DNA of 64,000 nucleotides from Chthoniobacteraceae bacterium (GCA_028293625.1 JAQGOL010000025.1:372001-436000), one strand, 5' to 3'; counted from the stretch's first letter, positions 18,316 through 29,977 are shown. Translations and numbers: made by a program. Notes: generated by a model from the letters alone, not told the origin.

Positions 18316-19500
18316 TTACGAATTCAATTTGCGGCGGCGGACCAGAAGAGTCGCGGCGGCCAAGCCAAGAAGCGAAAGGCTGGCGGGCTCTGGGATTGCG
18401 ACGACCCGGATGTTGTCAAAGAAGGCGGAACTATCAGCGCCGCTGCCCAGGCTTTCGAGAATCAACGTGGTGCTCGAACCAGTTGCGGTGAAGTTATAGG
18501 TGAGTGCGTTATAGGCATTCCCGGCGCCTACGGCCGGAACGAACGCATCGAAGGCAACCTGGTTCTCGATTGAAATGCGGATATGGGGATCCTCGCCATT
18601 GTCACGGCCAGCATAAGAAAGTGTGAGCTGATAACTACTGCCCAGAGTAAGTCCCTGCAACGTCTGGCTTACTCCCGTGGCATTCTGGAGAATGAGCACG
18701 TTGTTACCTTCAGGAACAACGCCGCTATCAAGAAAGGGGCCACCAATGGAATTGACAGCCACATTGCCATTTGTATTGGCAAGCCGCGTCCAACCCGCAA
18801 CTTCACTGCCGGGCCCGTTCGTGGAGAAGTAGCCAACCGCAGGAGGAAGATTGGCGCCACTCGCTTCAAAGCTCGGGTTCATGATGACAATGTCGGATGT
18901 TGTCCGCTTGATAACCGAGAAGCCATCGAGGACGACCGTCGCATCACCACCCAGGCTGGCCCGTGTATTGATTGAAAGGGTGGCGCTCGAAGCCGGTGCG
19001 ATCCATGACTGGTTGACAAAATAATAAGGATTCGAGCCACCCGCCGGAGTAAGGATGGTTTCGGGACGGATCACGATGCCGTCCATGCTCCATGTGACGG
19101 CGGGAATATCGCGGTCAGTTGCGGAGCGCGCATTCTCGAATCCTTGAATCCAATAAAGGGCGCCAGGCTCAAAGCCATCAAGGGTCTGGCTGAGCGAACC
19201 GGTTCCCTGGATAAACGCAATCATGTTACTATCGGGATAGACGCCATTGTCTCCAAATGGCGACCCCGGTCCGCCATTGTTCTGGTTGACTCCGTGCCCC
19301 CCGCTTCCGATCCACCCACTGATCTCACCTGGATTGCCGTTGCCGGTATAACCAGGATACGCGGGAAACTGGTCAGCCTGGAAGCTGGGGTTATTGACGA
19401 AAATGGAGTCGGCTCCCCACGCTGTTTTTGAAAGAAACGCGGCGCATAAAATCACAGCGGCTGAAACGGGCTGTATACAACGATGGAAAACGGTTTTCAT
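18316..19500 (-). CDS. PEP-CTERM protein with two tandem beta-sandwich modules
   Basis: A 394-aa protein from the ATG at 19500. A signal peptide (SAAVILCAAFLSKTAWGAD) is followed by two related modules, each opening with N-P-S-F-x-A and closing with a DGFSVI or DNIRVV strand (about 30-195 and 196-365). The same two modules form the first 370 residues of the neighbouring 1718-aa protein, with shared phrases such as NPSFQAD, PGY and GDNGV/ADNGA. It ends IPEPASLSLLGLAAATLLVRRRKLNS, a PEP-CTERM signal. Only 20 bp separate its stop from the giant gene's start, so the pair is probably one transcript. A carbohydrate-binding-type fold is inferred from the strand pattern. Confidence 0.88.
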   Translation of the reverse strand: MKTVFHRCIQPVSAAVILCAAFLSKTAWGADSIFVNNPSFQADQFPAYPGYTGNGNPGEISGWIGSGGHGVNQNNGGPGSPFGDNGVYPDSNMIAFIQGTGSLSQTLDGFEPGALYWIQGFENARSATDRDIPAVTWSMDGIVIRPETILTPAGGSNPYYFVNQSWIAPASSATLSINTRASLGGDATVVLDGFSVIKRTTSDIVIMNPSFEASGANLPPAVGYFSTNGPGSEVAGWTRLANTNGNVAVNSIGGPFLDSGVVPEGNNVLILQNATGVSQTLQGLTLGSSYQLTLSYAGRDNGEDPHIRISIENQVAFDAFVPAVGAGNAYNALTYNFTATGSSTTLILESLGSGADSSAFFDNIRVVAIPEPASLSLLGLAAATLLVRRRKLNS

Positions 19501-19564
19501 GGGGAACGTGAAACAATAACATTCCCAGTTACACGCCAAGAGTAATCGGGAATTTCGACAGGGC

Positions 19565-19592
19565 GAGACGCGGCAATGCCCCGCCGCGGCTC
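19565..19592 (-). terminator. Hairpin after the hybrid kinase operon
   Basis: GAGACGCGGC (19565-19574) pairs with GCCGCGGCTC (19583-19592) with one mismatch around the loop AATGCCCC. On the minus strand it follows the stop of the hybrid kinase at 19621 by about 28 bases. No T-tract follows, so this is a moderate candidate. Confidence 0.4.
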
Positions 19593-19620
19593 TTGCTTAT
19601 CACGGGGGGCACAGGATCAA

Positions 19621-22224
19621 TTACGAGACCGTCGAAGAACCAAGCGCGCCTCCGATCCGCAGCAGCGTCTTGTGCAAAAGCGCGATGTCGACCGGTTTGG
19701 TCAAATGGTCCGAGAAACCGGCGGCCCGGCTGCGTTCGATGTCTTCGGGCATCCCAAACCCACTCAGGGCAATGCCCGCGATAGCACGGCCGGCAGCCGA
19801 CTCCACAAATTTCGGCATCAGATCGAGCCCGCAGCCATCCGGCAGACCGATGTCGCTGAGCAGGACATCGCAGCCTTCCATGGCCGCCATCGCCTCTGTC
19901 AGACTCCGTGCCAGACGCACATGGTAGCCGCGGCGGATCAATAACTTTTTCAAGGTATCCGCTGTATCCCGATGGTCTTCAACCAGCAGAAGATTAAGCG
20001 GGATCGCATTCGAGTTACCGCTCGGCGAAATATAAGGTAAAGCCGGTTTACTTGGTTCCTCGCTCGTTACAGGCAATATGACCGTGAAGGTGGTCCCGCG
20101 GCCGGATCCCTCGCTGCGGGCTTCAATCGTGCCGGAATGCAAGGTGGCCAATGCGCGGCAGATCGCCAGCCCCAAACCAAGGCCGCTTGAACGCTGCCCG
20201 TGCGCTTGTTCAAACGCATTGAAAATGCCGCCTACCCGCTCAGGCTCAATCCCAATGCCCGAATCGGAAACCTCCACGCAAAGCATGCCGGTGCCGGGAT
20301 GGTTGGAAGTGGCCAGTCTAACCGATCCGCCGGTTTGCGTGTATTTCACGGCGTTTGTAATCAGGTTCCAGAAAATTTGCTGCATTCGCGCCGGATCGAC
20401 AAACAATTGTGGCGAATGGGCGCGCAGCTCCAGGGTGATCCGCAGTCGGCGCGCGCTGATCTCCGATGCGCAGATCTCCAGGGCGCGATGCAAAAGATCG
20501 TGCGCGTCTACACTCTCGCGCTGCAACTGAAGTTTGCCGTTTCTGATCCGGGTCAGATCGAGCAGGTCGTCGATCAACCGGGCTTCCAGCTGCACATTGC
20601 GGCGAATCATGCCAAGCTGTTCACGAACCGATTCGGGGCAATCCTCCTCTTCATCCAACAAGGCGACTGCGTGCAGGACGGGCGAAAGCGGCGTGCGCAG
20701 TTCATGAGAGAGCATCGCCAAAAAGCGATCCTTGGCGCTGTCAGCGGCTTCGGCGGCCTCCCTGGCTTGAGCGGCATCGTGATAAAGGCGGGCGTTGTCG
20801 ACAGCCAGCGCGGCGCGCGCCGCCAGTTCCTCGATCAGGGTCACTTCAGAGCGGCTGAAGGAGTGGCCCGCCGTGCACGAGAGCGAGAGGGTTCCCAGAA
20901 CCCGTCCCCGTGCGCTCAAAGGCGCGATGACAAAACACGAAAGCCCCATGTCGCGCAAGGTGGCCACATCCTCTTCGCTGCAACCGAGCTCGAAAAGCTG
21001 CGCGTCATCGAGGCTGTTCCAGGTTTCGGTTTCACACGTGCGCAATACTTCATGCACAGCCAATTGACGCCCGGGCGCCCCGCAGATTTTCGCGAAAATC
21101 TCCCGCAGCCGCGCATCGCATTTGTCCTGATAAAAAGCAACTTCCTGCAGGTGGGTTGTGCCGTCTTCTTTTGCGATATCGATCAGGCAACAAGCAGCAA
21201 GCCGCGTCACCGCCGCCTTGGATAAACCGGCCAGCGTGACTTCCGCATCAAACGAGCCGGCCAGGATGCGGCTGGCGTCGGCCAGCAATGCTGATCGTTC
21301 CCGCGCCGCTTCGGCTTCGGCCTTGGCTGTCTCGGCCTGGATTCTTTTCACTCGATCATCGGCCTGGCGTTGGAGCTCGATGTTTTTGGCTTCCAATTCC
21401 GCATTGGCCGCGCGCAACGCCGCCTCCGATTTCTTGCGCTCGGTGATGTCGACAAACGAGGCGAGTTCAAAATTGCCATCCCACGATTCGAACCGGCTGA
21501 GCCCGATTTCGATTGGAACCTCAGTGCCATCCTTGCGCTGTCCCACCAATTCCCTTCCGCCTGCCTGCGTCGCCGAGTATGGCGATAAACCGGTTTCAGA
21601 ATCGGGCGCGTGAAAATCTTCCCGGATCAGAAGGCTCACGGAGCGTCCGAGCAATTCACCGCGTGCATAACCAAAGAGCAGTTCCGTGCGCGAATTGATC
21701 AGCGTGATTCGGCCCGACTCCGAAAAGACCACCATCGCATTGGGCGCCGCTTCGACCACGAGCCGGAAACGTTCCTCGGCCTTTTGGCGTTCCACGATTT
21801 CCGCCTCCATCGCTCGATTTATCTGCGCGAGGGCGGCGGTTTTGCGAAACAGATCGATAAAGACACCCACCTTCGAGCGGAGCACCGCCGGGTTAAGCGG
21901 TTTGGTGATGTAATCGACGGCGCCGGCGCCATATCCGAGCATGATGTGTTCATCCTCCTGATAGTAAGCGGTCAGGAAGATGATCGGGATATGCTGGGTC
22001 TTCTTGCGCTGCTTAATGAGCCTGGCCAGCTCGATTCCACTTAAGCCGGGCATCTGCACATCGAGCACAATCGCGGCGTAATCATCCTGCATCAAAGCCA
22101 GGAGCGCCTCGTCGGTGGTGGTTGCCTTGACGAGCTGATACTCGGGCGAATCGAGGATTGCCTCCAGCACCATCAGGTTTTTGACCTGATCGTCAACAAG
22201 CAGGATGGAAATTGGTTTATCCAT
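19621..22224 (-). CDS. Soluble hybrid sensor histidine kinase (REC-PAS-GAF-HisKA-HATPase-REC)
   Basis: An 867-aa cytoplasmic protein with no membrane helix. Domains in order: receiver (about 5-120, ILLVDDQ, VLDVQMPGLSG, KPL), a coiled linker (MEAEIVERQKAEERFRLV), PAS (150-270, ending FVDITERKKSE), a coiled coil, GAF (320-480, with several cysteines including AACCLID), HisKA with phospho-acceptor H507 (MLSHELRTP), HATPase (IFWNLITNAVKYTQ, DSGIGIE, GLGLGLAI) and a C-terminal receiver (LLLVEDH, LLSDIGLPDG, KPVD). The N-terminal receiver suggests it is itself phosphorylated by another kinase, plausibly the poly-HAMP kinase encoded 55 bp upstream on the same strand. Output is not visible: neither protein has a DNA-binding domain. 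Confidence 0.93.
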   Translation of the reverse strand: MDKPISILLVDDQVKNLMVLEAILDSPEYQLVKATTTDEALLALMQDDYAAIVLDVQMPGLSGIELARLIKQRKKTQHIPIIFLTAYYQEDEHIMLGYGAGAVDYITKPLNPAVLRSKVGVFIDLFRKTAALAQINRAMEAEIVERQKAEERFRLVVEAAPNAMVVFSESGRITLINSRTELLFGYARGELLGRSVSLLIREDFHAPDSETGLSPYSATQAGGRELVGQRKDGTEVPIEIGLSRFESWDGNFELASFVDITERKKSEAALRAANAELEAKNIELQRQADDRVKRIQAETAKAEAEAARERSALLADASRILAGSFDAEVTLAGLSKAAVTRLAACCLIDIAKEDGTTHLQEVAFYQDKCDARLREIFAKICGAPGRQLAVHEVLRTCETETWNSLDDAQLFELGCSEEDVATLRDMGLSCFVIAPLSARGRVLGTLSLSCTAGHSFSRSEVTLIEELAARAALAVDNARLYHDAAQAREAAEAADSAKDRFLAMLSHELRTPLSPVLHAVALLDEEEDCPESVREQLGMIRRNVQLEARLIDDLLDLTRIRNGKLQLQRESVDAHDLLHRALEICASEISARRLRITLELRAHSPQLFVDPARMQQIFWNLITNAVKYTQTGGSVRLATSNHPGTGMLCVEVSDSGIGIEPERVGGIFNAFEQAHGQRSSGLGLGLAICRALATLHSGTIEARSEGSGRGTTFTVILPVTSEEPSKPALPYISPSGNSNAIPLNLLLVEDHRDTADTLKKLLIRRGYHVRLARSLTEAMAAMEGCDVLLSDIGLPDGCGLDLMPKFVESAAGRAIAGIALSGFGMPEDIERSRAAGFSDHLTKPVDIALLHKTLLRIGGALGSSTVS

Positions 22225-22279
22225 TCAGGAGGAAAGCAGGGGAACAAACGGAAACCCGGGATCTAACAATGCACACTTT

Positions 22280-25200
22280 TTATCGTTTAAGCCAGACGCG
22301 CAGCAGAGAAAGAAGTTGATCGGTATTGACCGGTTTGGCGATGTAATCGCTTGCGCCGGCTTCAAGGCATTTCTCGCGATCCCCTTTCATCGCTTTTGCG
22401 GTGAGCGCCAAAATCGGCAGGGAACGAAACCGGGAATTATTACGAATTTCGCGCATTGTTTGATATCCGTCCATCTCCGGCATCATGATGTCCATGAGCA
22501 CCATGGAAAGATCGGGCTCGTTCTCGATAATCTCGATGGCCTGGCGGCCGTTGGTGGCGCTGAGGATCTCCATCTCGTGGTTTTCGAGCACAATTGAGAG
22601 GGCGAAAATATTACGGGCATCATCATCGACGATGAGCACTTTCTGCCCCCGCAACGCTTCATTGGAGCCGTGGAGGCGTTCAAGCATTTTTTGTTTGGCC
22701 TCCGGCAGATCGGTGATGACCCGATGCAGGAAAAGCGCCGTCTCATCGAGCAACCTTTCAGGCGATTGCACGTCTTTGAGCACCACGCTCTTGGCGACCG
22801 CCTTGAGATGTTTTTCCTCCTCGGGCGTCAGATCTTTTCCGGTATAAACAACAATCGGCACATCGCGCAGGCTGCGCTCGGCCTGAACGTGCCCCAGCAG
22901 CTCAAAACCGTTCATGTCCGGCAACCGCAGGTCGATCACGGCGCAGTCAAACGGCTTGTCGAGCAACAGGTCAAGCGCCTCGCGCCCGGTCGAGGCGGTC
23001 ACAATTTCCACATCATCATGCCCCAGAAGCGCCATGATGCTTTGCTGTTCGATCTCGTTGTCTTCGACCACCAGCAATCGTTTCACGTGCGGCGTGGTAA
23101 AGCTCTTAATCCGGTCAAACGCGCTGTCGAGATCCTCCGTCGTCGCCGGTTTGACCATGTATGAAAACGCGCCGTGGGAAAGGCCATGCTGGCGTTCTTC
23201 CTCAAGTGAAATGATCTGCACGGGGATATGACGTGTCGCAGGGTCGAGCTTCAGGTTGTTCAACACGGTCCAGCCAAGCATGTCGGGCAGGAAAATATCG
23301 AGTGTGATGGCGCTCGGCACGTATTGGCGTGCCAGCGAAAGCGCCTGCTGGCCTCGCATTGCCACCAGCCCTTTAAAGCCTTTGCCGCGGGCCAGCCCGA
23401 GCAGGACCCGGGCATAATGCGGATCGTCCTCGATAATCAGCAGCGTCATGTCACCCGCCTGAACTTCGTCGCGGTCATCGATGATCTGTTCTTCAACATG
23501 CAACGCCGGCAAGGCGTAGGTCTCGACCGATGAACCTGGCAGACGGCTTGAACCGGCCGCCGTCGTGTGTGCTGCCGCTCCGGTAAAATGAAGCGGCAGA
23601 TAAAGGGTAAAGGTGCTCCCTTCCCTCGGCGTGCTTGTTAAACGGATCTCGCCGCCGAGCAAGGAGGCCAGCTCACGCGAGATCGCCAGGCCGAGCCCGG
23701 TGCCGCCGTATTTGCGCGCGGTGCCGGCATCGGCCTGCTGAAAGGCTTCAAAAATGAGCCGTTGTTTTTCCGGGGCAATGCCGATGCCGGTATCGCTGAT
23801 GGCCAATGCGATGACATTGGAAGTGCGCTTGAGGACCGGATGATCCGAAGTCCAGCCTTCATCCACCTGTTTAACCGTGATGCTGACCTGGCCTTGCGCG
23901 GTGAATTTGAACGCGTTGGAGAGGAGGTTTTTGACGATCTGCTGAAGCCGCTTGAAATCGGACGTGAAATAGCTCGGCAGCGCCGTGTCGAACTCGACGA
24001 CAAACGGCAGGCTTTTGCTCTCGGCAATATGCCGGAAGCTTCGCTCCAGAGAGTCGCGCAATGCCGAAAACGTAATCTCCTCCGGCTCCACATTGACGGT
24101 GCCTGACTCGATTTTTGACAGATCGAGAATGTCGTTGATGAGGTTGAGGAGATCCGAGCCGGAGGAATAGATGTTTTTTGCGAAATCGACCTGGCGGCCG
24201 GTAAGATTGCCCGCGCTGTTCTCAGCCATCTGCTGGCCCAGGATCAGGATCGAGTTGAGCGGCGTGCGCAGCTCATGGGACATGTTGGCCAGGAATTCCG
24301 ATTTGTATTTGGAAGTGAGCGCCAGCTCGGCGGCCTTGTCTTCCAGAGCGCTGCGGGCCTGCTCGATTTCTTTGTTTTTGCGTTCGACCTCCGCGTTTTG
24401 CTCGGCGAGCTGCTGCGCTTTTTGTTGAAGCTCCTCGTTGGTTTGCTGAAGCTCTTTCTGGCCGGCCTGCAGTTCGCCGGTGAGCTGCTGGCTTTGCTGG
24501 AGCAAACCCTCGGTACGCATCGTCGCCTCAATCGTGTTGAGCACGACGCCGATCGATTGGGTGAGCTGTTCGAGAAAATTCAAATGCGCGTCGGTAAAGG
24601 TATGCAGCGAGGCGAGCTCGATCACCGCCTTGGTTTCTCCTTCAAAGAGCACAGGAAGTACCACCACGCTCGTCGGCGGCGCCCCGCCAAGGCTGGAATG
24701 AATCGGTGTGTAGGCAGGCGGAATGTTGGTGAGCAAAATCCGCTGTTTTTCCCATGCGCACTGGCCCACCAGGCCATCGCCAACCGAGAGCCTTTGCAAT
24801 TGGCCGGGCCGGATCGCGTAGCCGGCAAGCAACTGGAGCTCGCTCTCGCCTCCCTCGCCGATCGTCATGGAATACATTGTGCCCTGGTGGGCCGAAACAA
24901 GCGGCGCAAGTTCCGAAAGCAGCATATGGCCAACGGTGAAAAGGTCGCGTTGTCCCTGCAATGTGCGGGTAAACTTCGCGACGTTGGTTTTAAGCCAGTC
25001 CTGCTCCTGATTGCGCTCGGTGGTAACGCGCAGGTTGCCGATCATCGTGTTGATATTGTCTTTTAGCTCGGCCACTTCACCTCGTGTCTCAACCTGGATG
25101 GATCGGGTCAGATCGCCTTTGGTCACGGCGGTGGCAACCTCGGCAATGGCGCGGACCTGCGTCGTAAGATTGGCCGCGAGCAGGTTGACATTTCCGGTGA

Positions 25201-28200
25201 GATCCTTCCAGGTGCCGGCCGCGCCGGGCACGTTGGCCTGGCCACCCAAACGCCCTTCAACGCCGACTTCGCGTGCCACATTGGTCACCTGATCGGCAAA
25301 TGTCGCCAGCGTATCGGTCATGTTGTTGATTGTCTCCGCCAGCGCCGCCACCTCCCCTTTGGCCTGCACGGTGAGCTTCTGGCGCAGGTTGCCGTCGGCG
25401 ACCGCCGTCACCACTTTGACAATGCCACGCACCTGATCAGTCAGATTGGCGGCCATCACGTTGACTGAATCAGTGAGATCCTTCCACGTTCCGGCCACGC
25501 CCGATACCTGCGCCTGGCCGCCGAGTTTGCCTTCGGTTCCCACCTCGCGCGCCACGCGGGTGACTTCCGCCGCGAACGCGTTGAGCTGATCGACCATGGT
25601 GTTGATCGTGTTTTTAAGCTCCAGGATCTCGCCCTGCACATCGACCGTGATCTTGCGGGAAAGATCGCCCCGTGCCACCGCCGTGGTCACTTCAGCAATG
25701 TTGCGAACCTGCGCGGTAAGGTTGGCGCCCATCGCGTTGACTGAATCGGTAAGATCTTTCCATGTGCCGCCAACACCGGGCACAACCGCCTGCACCCCAA
25801 GCCGCCCTTCGGTTCCCACCTCCCTCGCCACCCGGGTGACTTCCGAGGCGAATGAACGGAGCTGTTCAACCATCGTGTTAATGGTTTCCTTCAACTGCAA
25901 AATCTCGCCACGGACATCGACCGTGATCTTGCGGGACAGATCGCCGTTGGCCACTGCGATGGTCACCTCCGCAATGTTGCGCACCTGCGCCGTGAGATTG
26001 GAGGCCATCGAATTGACGTTGTCGGTCAGATCCTTCCACGTTCCGGCCACGCCCGATACCTGCGCCTGGCCGCCGAGTTTGCCTTCAGTCCCCACCTCGC
26101 GCGCCACACGGCTCACTTCCGAAGCGAACCCGTTGAGTTGATCAACCATGGTGTTGATCGTATTCTTGAGCTCCAGGATTTCGCCCCGCACGTCGACGGT
26201 GATCTTTCGCGAAAGATCGCCGCGCGCAACGGCCGTGGTCACTTCCGCAATATTCCGCACCTGCGCGGTGAGATTGGTCGCCATCGCGTTGACCGAATCG
26301 GTGAGATCTTTCCAGGTCCCCGCGACACCGGGAACGAGCGCCTGGCCGCCGAGTTTGCCTTCAGTCCCCACTTCCCTGGCCACGCGCGTGACCTCGGAAG
26401 CAAACGCGCGCAGCTGATCAACCATGGTGTTGATCGTCTCCTTCAATTGAAGGATTTCACCGCGCACATCGACCGTGATTTTTTTGGAAAGATCGCCGTT
26501 AGCCACCGCGATGGTGACATCCGCGATGTTGCGCACCTGGCCGGTCAGATTCGACGCCATCGAATTGACGTTGTCGGTCAGATCTTTCCACGTGCCCGCC
26601 ACGCCGAGCACCTGGGCCTGCCCGCCGAGCTTGCCTTCAGTACCGACCTCGCGCGCCACCCGCGTCACTTCCGAAGCGAACGCGCCAAGCTGGTCGACCA
26701 TGGTGTTGATGGTCTCTTTCAGCCGCAAAATTTCGCCCTTCACGTCGACCGTGATTTTCCGGGAAAGATCGCCGCGCGCGATCGCCGTGGCGACATCGGC
26801 AATGTTGCGGACCTGGCCGGTCAGATTCGACGCCATCGAATTGACGTTGTCGGTCAGATCTTTCCAGGTGCCGGCCACCCCGGGCACCTGCGCCTGGCCG
26901 CCGAGTTTGCCTTCGGTCCCGACTTCCCTCGCCACCCGGGTGACTTCCGCCGCGAATGAACGAAGCTGGTCGACCATCGTATTGATCGTTTCCTTGAGCG
27001 CCAGGATTTCGCCGCGCACATCGACCGTGATTTTTTTCGATAAATCGCCGTTGGCCACCGCGATGGTCACTTCAGCAATGTTCCGCACCTGCGAGGTGAG
27101 GTTCGACGCCATGGAATTAACATTGTCGGTGAGATCCTTCCATGTGCCGGCCACTCCACCCACTTCGGCCTGGCCGCCGAGCTTGCCCTCGGTTCCCACT
27201 TCGCGCGCCACGCGGCTGACTTCCGAAGCGAACGCATTGAGCTGATCGACCATCGTGTTGATGGTGTTTTTTAATTCCAGGATCTCGCCCTTCACGTCGA
27301 CCGTGATCTTCCGGGACAAATCGCCGCGCGCCACCGCCGTGGTGACTCCCGCGATGTTCCGCACCTGCGCGGTAAGATTGTTGGCCATCGAGTTGACGTT
27401 ATCGGTGAGATCTTTCCATGTCCCGGCGACACCTTGCACTTCAGCCTGGCCGCCGAGTTTGCCTTCGGTCCCGACTTCCCGCGCCACCCGGGTCACTTCC
27501 GCCGCGAACGCGTTCAGCTGATCGACCATGGTGTTCATGGTTTCCTTGAGCTGCAGGATCTCGCCTTTCACATCGACGGTGATCTTGCGCGAAAGATCGC
27601 CCTTTGCGATGGCCGTCGCCACGTCGGCGATGTTGCGGACCTGCGCGGTCAGATTCGACGCCATCGAATTGACGTTATCGGTCAGATCTTTCCATGTGCC
27701 TGCCACGCCACGCACCTGCGCCTGGCCGCCGAGCTTCCCTTCGGTTCCCACTTCCCTCGCCACCCGGGTGACTTCCGACGCGAACCCATTGAGCTGATCG
27801 ACCATCGTATTGATCGTATTCTTGAGCTCGAGAATCTCGCCCTTCACGTCGACCGTGATCTTGCGGGAAAGATCGCCACGCGCCACGGCTGTCGCCACGT
27901 CCGCAATATTCCGGACCTGCGCCGTGAGATTGGAGGCCATGGAATTGACGTTGTCGGTGAGATCTTTCCATGTGCCCGCCACCCCGCCGACTTCCGCCTG
28001 GCCACCCAGCTTGCCTTCGGTTCCCACTTCGCGCGCCACGCGGCTGACCTCCGAGGCAAACGCGTTGAGCCGGTCGACCATGGTGTTGATCGTGTTCTTG
28101 AGCTCCAGAATCTCACCCTTCACATCGACCGTGATCTTGCGGGAAAGATCGCCCCTCGCGATCGCCGTGGCCACGTCGGCGATATTGCGGACCTGGGCCG

Positions 28201-29977
28201 TCAGGTTGTTGGCCATGAAGTTCACGTTATCGGTGAGATCCTTCCATGTTCCGGCAACGCCTTGCACTTCCGCCTGGCCGCCCAGTTTGCCTTCCGTGCC
28301 CACTTCCCTCGCCACCCGGGTCACTTCCGCCGCGAACGCGTTCAGCTGATCGACCATCGTGTTGATGGTGTTTTTTAACTCCAGGATTTCCCCTTTTACT
28401 TCCACCGTGATCTTGCTTGAAAGGTCGCCCTTCGCGATGGCCGTCGCCACGTCGGCAATGTTGCGGACCTGGCCGGTCAGATTCGACGCCATTGAATTGA
28501 CGTTGTCGGTCAGATCCTTCCATGTGCCGCCGACCCCGGGCACAATCGCCTGGCCGCCCAGCTTGCCTTCAGTCCCCACTTCCCTTGCCACCCGGGTCAC
28601 TTCCGAGGCAAACGCATTGAGCTGATCAACCATCGTGTTGATGGTATCCTTGAGCTCCAGAATCTCACCCTTCACATCAACGGTGATTTTCCGGGAAAGA
28701 TCGCCGCGTGCGACCGCTGTCGTCACGTCGGCAATGTTGCGCACCTGCCCCGTCAGATTCGATGCCATCGAATTAACTGAGTCGGTCAGATCCTTCCATG
28801 TTCCCGCCACCCCAGCCACCGCAGCCTGGCCGCCCAGTTTGCCTTCCGTGCCGACTTCCCTCGCCACCCGGGTCACTTCCGCCGCAAACGCATTCAGCTG
28901 ATCGACCATCGTGTTGATGGTTTCCTTCAGCTCAAGGATTTCGCCTTTTACATCAACGGTGATTTTCCGGGAAAGATCGCCGCGCGCCACGGCAGTCGTC
29001 ACGGCCGCGATGTTGCGGACCTGGGCGGTCAGATTGGAAGCCATCGCGTTGACCGAATCGGTCAGATCCTTCCAGGTGCCGGCAACGCCCGGGACGACAG
29101 CCTGCCCGCCAAGCCGTCCTTCGGTGCCGACCTCGCGCGCGACGCGGGTGACTTCGGAAGCAAACGAGCGCAGCTGATCGACCATGGTGTTGATCGCTTC
29201 CTTGAGCTGCAGAATTTCGCCGCGCACATCGACCGTGATCTTTTTGGACAGATCGCCGTTGGCGACCGCGATTGTGACGTCGACAATATTGCGCACCTGC
29301 GCGGTCAGATTGCCGGCCATTTGATTGACGCTCTCAGTCAGCTCCTTCCAAACACCAGAGACACCTTTGACTTGCGCCTGGCCACCCAGCTTCCCTTCTG
29401 TGCCCACTTCCCGCGCCACCCGGGTCACTTCGGAGGTGAACACCGAGAGCTGCTCAATCATCAGGTTGACCAGCTTTGCGGAATGTAAAAACTCCCCCTC
29501 CAGCGGGCGGCCATCGACTTCGAGCGCCATCGACTGGCTCAGATCGCCCTTGGCCACGGCGCCGATGGTGCGGGTCACTTCGGTGGTAGGCGAGACAAGA
29601 TCGTCCATGAGCACGTTCATCGCATCGATCTCGTCGGCCCATTCCCCCACCAATCCCGCCACACGCATCCGTTGCTTAAGCTTCCCTTCTTTTCCCACCA
29701 GGCGCGAGACCCGCATTGTCTCCTCCGCCCGGCGTTTGCTCATGCCTAAAACGTCGTTAAAAGCGTCCGCTATTTTTCCATACAAACCGGTCCAGCCAAC
29801 CGGCAGCTGCACGGAAAAATCGCCGCGCCGGTAAGCGAGCATGGCCTCGAGGATAGCCAACGGCACATCTTTCTCAGCCACATCGCTAAACTCCGCAGAG
29901 CCGCCGCGCAATGGCTCGCCAAACCCATTTGGAGCTGCGGTTTCTGACACGGCGGCCGAAGAATCTGGGGTGTTCAT
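22280..29977 (-). CDS. Giant soluble poly-HAMP hybrid histidine kinase with three receivers
   Basis: A 2565-aa protein with no predicted membrane helix. After a divergent N-terminal HAMP region (about 45-227) come fifteen 92-residue units (228-1607), each with [24 protein letters not shown] and [28 protein letters not shown], that is, two HAMP-like halves per unit. A partial unit leads into a GAF domain (about 1650-1800), a Gln/Glu-rich coiled coil, HisKA with H1901 ([10 protein letters not shown]), HATPase ([26 protein letters not shown]), and three receivers starting near 2175, 2296 and 2445. The layout resembles group III fungal kinases (Nik1/Os1), which carry far fewer HAMP repeats, and large bacterial soluble HAMP kinases. 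It is first in an operon with the hybrid kinase at 19621. Confidence 0.95.
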   Translation of the reverse strand: MNTPDSSAAVSETAAPNGFGEPLRGGSAEFSDVAEKDVPLAILEAMLAYRRGDFSVQLPVGWTGLYGKIADAFNDVLGMSKRRAEETMRVSRLVGKEGKLKQRMRVAGLVGEWADEIDAMNVLMDDLVSPTTEVTRTIGAVAKGDLSQSMALEVDGRPLEGEFLHSAKLVNLMIEQLSVFTSEVTRVAREVGTEGKLGGQAQVKGVSGVWKELTESVNQMAGNLTAQVRNIVDVTIAVANGDLSKKITVDVRGEILQLKEAINTMVDQLRSFASEVTRVAREVGTEGRLGGQAVVPGVAGTWKDLTDSVNAMASNLTAQVRNIAAVTTAVARGDLSRKITVDVKGEILELKETINTMVDQLNAFAAEVTRVAREVGTEGKLGGQAAVAGVAGTWKDLTDSVNSMASNLTGQVRNIADVTTAVARGDLSRKITVDVKGEILELKDTINTMVDQLNAFASEVTRVAREVGTEGKLGGQAIVPGVGGTWKDLTDNVNSMASNLTGQVRNIADVATAIAKGDLSSKITVEVKGEILELKNTINTMVDQLNAFAAEVTRVAREVGTEGKLGGQAEVQGVAGTWKDLTDNVNFMANNLTAQVRNIADVATAIARGDLSRKITVDVKGEILELKNTINTMVDRLNAFASEVSRVAREVGTEGKLGGQAEVGGVAGTWKDLTDNVNSMASNLTAQVRNIADVATAVARGDLSRKITVDVKGEILELKNTINTMVDQLNGFASEVTRVAREVGTEGKLGGQAQVRGVAGTWKDLTDNVNSMASNLTAQVRNIADVATAIAKGDLSRKITVDVKGEILQLKETMNTMVDQLNAFAAEVTRVAREVGTEGKLGGQAEVQGVAGTWKDLTDNVNSMANNLTAQVRNIAGVTTAVARGDLSRKITVDVKGEILELKNTINTMVDQLNAFASEVSRVAREVGTEGKLGGQAEVGGVAGTWKDLTDNVNSMASNLTSQVRNIAEVTIAVANGDLSKKITVDVRGEILALKETINTMVDQLRSFAAEVTRVAREVGTEGKLGGQAQVPGVAGTWKDLTDNVNSMASNLTGQVRNIADVATAIARGDLSRKITVDVKGEILRLKETINTMVDQLGAFASEVTRVAREVGTEGKLGGQAQVLGVAGTWKDLTDNVNSMASNLTGQVRNIADVTIAVANGDLSKKITVDVRGEILQLKETINTMVDQLRAFASEVTRVAREVGTEGKLGGQALVPGVAGTWKDLTDSVNAMATNLTAQVRNIAEVTTAVARGDLSRKITVDVRGEILELKNTINTMVDQLNGFASEVSRVAREVGTEGKLGGQAQVSGVAGTWKDLTDNVNSMASNLTAQVRNIAEVTIAVANGDLSRKITVDVRGEILQLKETINTMVEQLRSFASEVTRVAREVGTEGRLGVQAVVPGVGGTWKDLTDSVNAMGANLTAQVRNIAEVTTAVARGDLSRKITVDVQGEILELKNTINTMVDQLNAFAAEVTRVAREVGTEGKLGGQAQVSGVAGTWKDLTDSVNVMAANLTDQVRGIVKVVTAVADGNLRQKLTVQAKGEVAALAETINNMTDTLATFADQVTNVAREVGVEGRLGGQANVPGAAGTWKDLTGNVNLLAANLTTQVRAIAEVATAVTKGDLTRSIQVETRGEVAELKDNINTMIGNLRVTTERNQEQDWLKTNVAKFTRTLQGQRDLFTVGHMLLSELAPLVSAHQGTMYSMTIGEGGESELQLLAGYAIRPGQLQRLSVGDGLVGQCAWEKQRILLTNIPPAYTPIHSSLGGAPPTSVVVLPVLFEGETKAVIELASLHTFTDAHLNFLEQLTQSIGVVLNTIEATMRTEGLLQQSQQLTGELQAGQKELQQTNEELQQKAQQLAEQNAEVERKNKEIEQARSALEDKAAELALTSKYKSEFLANMSHELRTPLNSILILGQQMAENSAGNLTGRQVDFAKNIYSSGSDLLNLINDILDLSKIESGTVNVEPEEITFSALRDSLERSFRHIAESKSLPFVVEFDTALPSYFTSDFKRLQQIVKNLLSNAFKFTAQGQVSITVKQVDEGWTSDHPVLKRTSNVIALAISDTGIGIAPEKQRLIFEAFQQADAGTARKYGGTGLGLAISRELASLLGGEIRLTSTPREGSTFTLYLPLHFTGAAAHTTAAGSSRLPGSSVETYALPALHVEEQIIDDRDEVQAGDMTLLIIEDDPHYARVLLGLARGKGFKGLVAMRGQQALSLARQYVPSAITLDIFLPDMLGWTVLNNLKLDPATRHIPVQIISLEEERQHGLSHGAFSYMVKPATTEDLDSAFDRIKSFTTPHVKRLLVVEDNEIEQQSIMALLGHDDVEIVTASTGREALDLLLDKPFDCAVIDLRLPDMNGFELLGHVQAERSLRDVPIVVYTGKDLTPEEEKHLKAVAKSVVLKDVQSPERLLDETALFLHRVITDLPEAKQKMLERLHGSNEALRGQKVLIVDDDARNIFALSIVLENHEMEILSATNGRQAIEIIENEPDLSMVLMDIMMPEMDGYQTMREIRNNSRFRSLPILALTAKAMKGDREKCLEAGASDYIAKPVNTDQLLSLLRVWLKR
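25157..29296 (-). repeat. Fifteen in-frame 276-bp tandem repeats encoding HAMP pairs
   Basis: The coding strand contains fifteen consecutive 276-bp units with no insertion or deletion: residues 228-1607 divide exactly into 15 x 92. Protein identity between central units is very high, while many third codon positions differ, as in the alternating GATCC/GATCT and GCC/GCG versions of the TWKDLTD segment. Units fall into subtypes ([28 protein letters not shown]) arranged in partly repeating order. The last unit (1516-1607, [16 protein letters not shown]) is the most divergent. Confidence 0.95.

Noticed and set aside
26138-28378. Long plus-strand open frames opposite the HAMP array with 276-bp periodicity
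   Set aside because: They repeat only because the opposite-strand gene repeats. Their products are Arg/Ser/His-rich with no domain.
25157-29296. Regular repeats considered as a CRISPR array
   Set aside because: The 276-bp units are contiguous, coding and lack unique spacers.
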